Below are positions 61,801 through 64,000 of a stretch of 64,000 bases of DNA, piece after piece (position 1 is the stretch's first letter; each line of letters opens with the position of its first letter). The stretch is from Albula goreensis (lineage: Eukaryota; Chordata; Actinopteri; Albuliformes; Albulidae). The position numbers were made by a program, and so were the translations under genes. The stretch spans positions 5,762,641 to 5,826,640 of the forward strand of contig CM040763.1 of assembly GCA_022829145.1 (NCBI GenBank), given 5' to 3'. The notes beneath the pieces are model-generated. The model was not told where the DNA came from, ran no database searches, and saw only the letters and a program-made list of their open reading frames with translations.

Positions 61801-64000
61801 CTCAAAGTGTGAGGCCGGGACAGACGATGTGTGGGAGGAAGGAACCTGCAAGACCACCATCAGGGTGGAGAATGAAGTTGAAGCACACAAAGTGGCAAAC
61901 AACTACAAGGTCTGTAAAAGCTCCAGACTGTCCTGCCAGGTCTCGACCTTTCTGAGATTGATAACTAGTCCTCTGAGCCCTGGTTTTGACCCTTGCATTT
62001 AAAAAAGATGGGGAGGTGTTTGGGGGGGGGGTGGATGGAATCCGTTTCCCACGGACCCATGACACGCCCTTTCTTTTCGCCTTGTGGCGTTTCCAGTTCG
62101 GCTTCAGGAAGTGGAAGAGCCACGTCACTGAGAGGCCTTTCGAGGACCGGTCGGAAATCGTGAAGGAGCTTTACTCGGAACTGAACATTGTCAGGACACC
62201 CACAGGTGGGTCTAAAAATTCTGTGTCCATGTACTGATCTAGAATCAGTTTTTCCCTTTCGGCTCATAACGGACAAGTTTTGGAAATGGACAGTGCTAAC
62301 AGGTCTGAGATCAGTGCTCCCATTCTGAGATACTTAATGGAACTCCTCATGATCTACATCAGTTGTTCCCTCTTGGCTCATCCAAGATCATGATTTCACA
62401 ACTGGATAAATCACCATTCTGAATCAACATGGATGACTACATTGTTAAATTTGCAGCATTTAAAATTGAACCTTTCAGACTCAAGCATTGTTTCTTTTCA
62501 TGTATGTATTTTTTTTTGTATTGTCATTTCAGGTTCTTTAGTAACATGTGGAAACGTATGGTACGTGGCTTTTTTTGGATGGTGGATATCATTAACCTAC
62601 ATCCTCATCAGTGCTCTGATGTTCCTCACTGTTTTTGGCGCCCCCTATGGTATGTGATGCTTTTCAAATGAATTCTGTTTTTTTTTTTTTTTTTAAATCA
62701 CTGGTGTTGCATATCCATGAACACTGTTATTGTGTGTTGTTTCAGGGAAGCTGTGCTGGAGATTATCCTGCTATTTTCTGTGGCCATTTGGGAAAACGAT
62801 AGACAAGGTAATGGCAGTTATGTAGTTGTCATTTTCGAGGTGTCTGTGTCGATCACAGTCCAATGTCTCCTCTCTTCCGGCACACCCCCCTCGGCCTTGT
62901 ACCTCCTCCCATACAGTCTCAGTCGCTGATGTCCAATGTTTTTGAGGTCAACAGAAAAAAGGCAGAAGTCCGCGTTTCCAGTTCTGGTACCTAAGAGGTG
63001 TTGACATTGTGTTTTTGTGTTCTGGAAAGGGCATCTCTGCCCTGCAGGGTCCTCCCAGCCTCCATCTTTGCAGTGTCACATGAGGACCTGTGCTGGTCCA
63101 GCAAGCGGAACTGAGTCTGTAATTCAGCACAGCGGAGTGGGGCAGAGCCGCAGGGGAAGAGGCCGATGGATGTCACTGTAACATGTTGTTATTGCCTTTG
63201 CATGCTGTCACACGGGCCCGCATCATCGGTCCCTAAGAGCTGAAGAGATGTTCTGGTTTTTGTTGTTACTCAGAGCTTAATCATTTCTAAGTGGAATCAA
63301 CTCCTTTATTTCACCTTGGTTGGTTTCTCAATCGCTAGTCAAAAATTGCTGGTGAATATTTCAATGTTTGTTTTATATTAAAAAAAAGAACACCTCCAGA
63401 CACCATGGCTGTCCAGAATCAGAGAATGCTTCCTTTGCTTTTAGAATCAAAACTGTTTAGAATCAAACACAGAATGATAAAACCACTCACTTTTTTGGGA
63501 TTTAACCAATATTTCGTAATATAATTATTCAATTATGACACGCTTTTCAGTTATCATAATTAATTATTCAAACCAGTGATTCAGGCAAGCTGAGGCATTG
63601 GGTGGGGTTTGGACAGAAAGAGGAGAGCTCAAATAGGTCACGTCTCTGTGAACTGCCCCACCCCCTGAGATTCTGGCCAATGTCTAAGCTTGCACAACCC
63701 TAAGGGGGTGATCACTGCTACTGCAGACACTGGTTCTGGATGATGGGGTGAGAGTATCCTGACACCTCTCATGTGTTCTGAGCCATGAAACTGAGGGGGG
63801 GCAGTGGCAGTTTTTGGGGTGTGACTGTCCCCATCCTCTCGTGTTCAGGTCCACAACGTACTGGGGAAGTGCTGCGTGAAGTCCCGAACTGGGCAACCCC
63901 GAGCTGAAGGAGACGTTATGTCCTCCCCAAGGCCGCTGAGCCTCCCTGTCCCCCAGGTCTCCAACCGGCCCCGCTATTGGGTGAGGCCGACTGCAGCTAG
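55761..64000 (+). CDS. 5' part of an unnamed gene encoding a YccF-like membrane protein (7 exons seen, continues beyond window)
   Basis: I do not know a name for this gene. Seven exons join in phase to 750 nt (250 residues) without a stop. Residues 1-110 are polar with scattered Cys, Ser and Pro. Residues 111-146 form a charged segment (FGFRKWKSHVTERPFEDRS, then EIVKELYSELN). Residues 147-206 contain GNVWYVAFFGWW, a hydrophobic span, FLTVFGAPYGKLCWRL and FLWPFGKTI. The order GN-x-W...GWW...LT-x-x-G-x-P-[YF]-G...WPFG is that of the YccF inner-membrane domain (PF03733), known mainly in bacteria. That domain is normally a tandem repeat, so a second copy is expected past the right edge. Function is unknown. 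Exons 4-7 are firm; exons 1-3 are less so. Confidence 0.8.
58436..58570. mobile_element. hAT-like MITE fragment in the YccF-like gene intron 1
   Basis: CTCTAGTCCTGGAGGGCTGC marks the left end. GCACTGATTGGTTGAATCTG and AAGGCCAAAATTTC match the element at 35815 in the same orientation. Confidence 0.55.
58785..58945. mobile_element. hAT-like MITE with internal GT/GC tract
   Basis: GGGGTGCCAACCCCAGTCCC at the left and GGTCCTCCAGGACCTGGGTT at the right are imperfect inverted ends. The element encloses the alternating GT/GC run. Confidence 0.55.
58807..58831. repeat. alternating GT/GC tract
   Basis: A GTGTGT run passes directly into GCGCGCGC, a purine-pyrimidine alternation of the kind that can form Z-DNA. 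Confidence 0.85.
60612..60703. repeat. (TGTGTC)n hexanucleotide repeat
   Basis: About fourteen TGTGTC units with one interruption end roughly 40 bases before the acceptor of the YccF-like gene exon 2. Confidence 0.92.
60745..60900 (+). CDS. YccF-like gene, coding exon 2
   Basis: This exon encodes residues 19-69 (DPVWDHDPRVHRRSSMCDRL through LFTPRYTGQR). The acceptor CTGTCTCAG is good, and the donor GTGGGA is weak but keeps phase 1. The segment is hydrophilic with no domain I recognise. It follows a TGTGTC repeat by about 40 bases. Confidence 0.7.
60901..61787 (+). other. YccF-like gene intron 2
   Basis: The intron begins with a pyrimidine-rich stretch (60921-61015) and then AT-rich DNA. I see no exon or transposon. 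Confidence 0.5.
61788..61909 (+). CDS. YccF-like gene, coding exon 3
   Basis: Residues 71-110 (HSFPSKCEAGTDDVWEEGTC, then KTTIRVENEVEAHKVANNYK) are encoded after a TACTCTCAG acceptor. The donor GTCTGT is weak but preserves the frame into exon 4. The open frame continues past the donor for 93 bases (to a stop at 62000), so the exact end is inferred. Confidence 0.72.
62097..62205 (+). CDS. YccF-like gene, coding exon 4
   Basis: Residues 111-146 form a charged, probably helical segment (FGFRKWKSHVTERPFEDRSE, then IVKELYSELNIVRTPT). It lies just before the membrane domain. The acceptor is GTTTCCAG and the donor GTGGGT, in phase 1. Confidence 0.82.
62206..62532 (+). other. YccF-like gene intron 4
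   Basis: The first part (about 62238-62330) contains diverged copies of the GATC-palindrome repeat also seen at 17168-17372. The rest is plain. Confidence 0.5.
62533..62649 (+). CDS. YccF-like gene, coding exon 5 (membrane domain, first half)
   Basis: This exon encodes G147-Y185: TCGNVWYVAFFGWW, a hydrophobic helix, and FLTVFGAPY. The tryptophan pair and the G-A-P-Y turn are hallmarks of YccF repeats. The acceptor is CATTTCAG and the donor GTATGT, in phase 1. Confidence 0.88.
62746..62807 (+). CDS. YccF-like gene, coding exon 6 (membrane domain, second half)
   Basis: Codons for GKLCWRLSCYFLWPFGKTID and a final K complete one YccF-like repeat with its WPFG ending. The exon is only 62 nt. The acceptor is TTGTTTCAG and the donor GTAATG, in phase 0. 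Confidence 0.88.
62808..63848 (+). other. YccF-like gene intron 6
   Basis: No exon, gene or transposon is recognisable. There is a moderately GC-rich stretch around 63000-63180. Confidence 0.5.
63849..63980 (+). CDS. YccF-like gene, coding exon 7
   Basis: Forty-four codons (VHNVLGKCCVKSRTGQ through VSNRPRYW) form a polar Cys/Pro-rich linker after the first membrane repeat. The acceptor GTGTTCAG and donor GTGAGG are good. The gene continues to the right beyond 64000. Confidence 0.8.

Overview
The window is vertebrate nuclear DNA, almost certainly from a ray-finned (teleost-grade) fish. The evidence is split genes with GT-AG introns, proteins close to fish and human orthologues, tRNA-derived SINEs ending in the tail typical of fish SINEs and LINEs, and many short hAT-like elements. 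The species cannot be fixed from the sequence.

Layout. All three genes I can support lie on the + strand. (1) 1-19.5 kb has no recognisable gene. It holds SINEs, hAT-like elements, simple repeats and several compositionally constrained blocks that could be conserved non-coding elements. (2) 20133-32937 is tspan33: eight coding exons and 280 residues, with all eight large-loop cysteines of the TspanC8 group. (3) 32.9-40.2 kb is the tspan33 3' region and intergenic DNA rich in simple repeats. (4) 41028-51125 is smo (Smoothened): twelve coding exons and about 829 residues once exon 2 is read correctly. Exon 2 is one base short of its required length, so as written the message stops early in exon 3. 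(5) 51.1-55.7 kb is smo 3' UTR and intergenic DNA. (6) 55761 to the right edge is the 5' part of an unnamed gene. Seven exons (250 residues) are visible, encoding a cytoplasmic-looking N-terminal region followed by a hydrophobic segment resembling the bacterial YccF inner-membrane domain. The gene runs off the window.

How they relate. TSPAN33 and SMO are also neighbours in human (7q32), so the block is old conserved synteny. Tspan33 is a scaffold tetraspanin that moves ADAM10 to the surface, and Smoothened is the Hedgehog signal transducer. No shared pathway is implied by their adjacency. The YccF-like gene next to smo is the least explained item, and the smo exon 2 frameshift is the observation most in need of a check.
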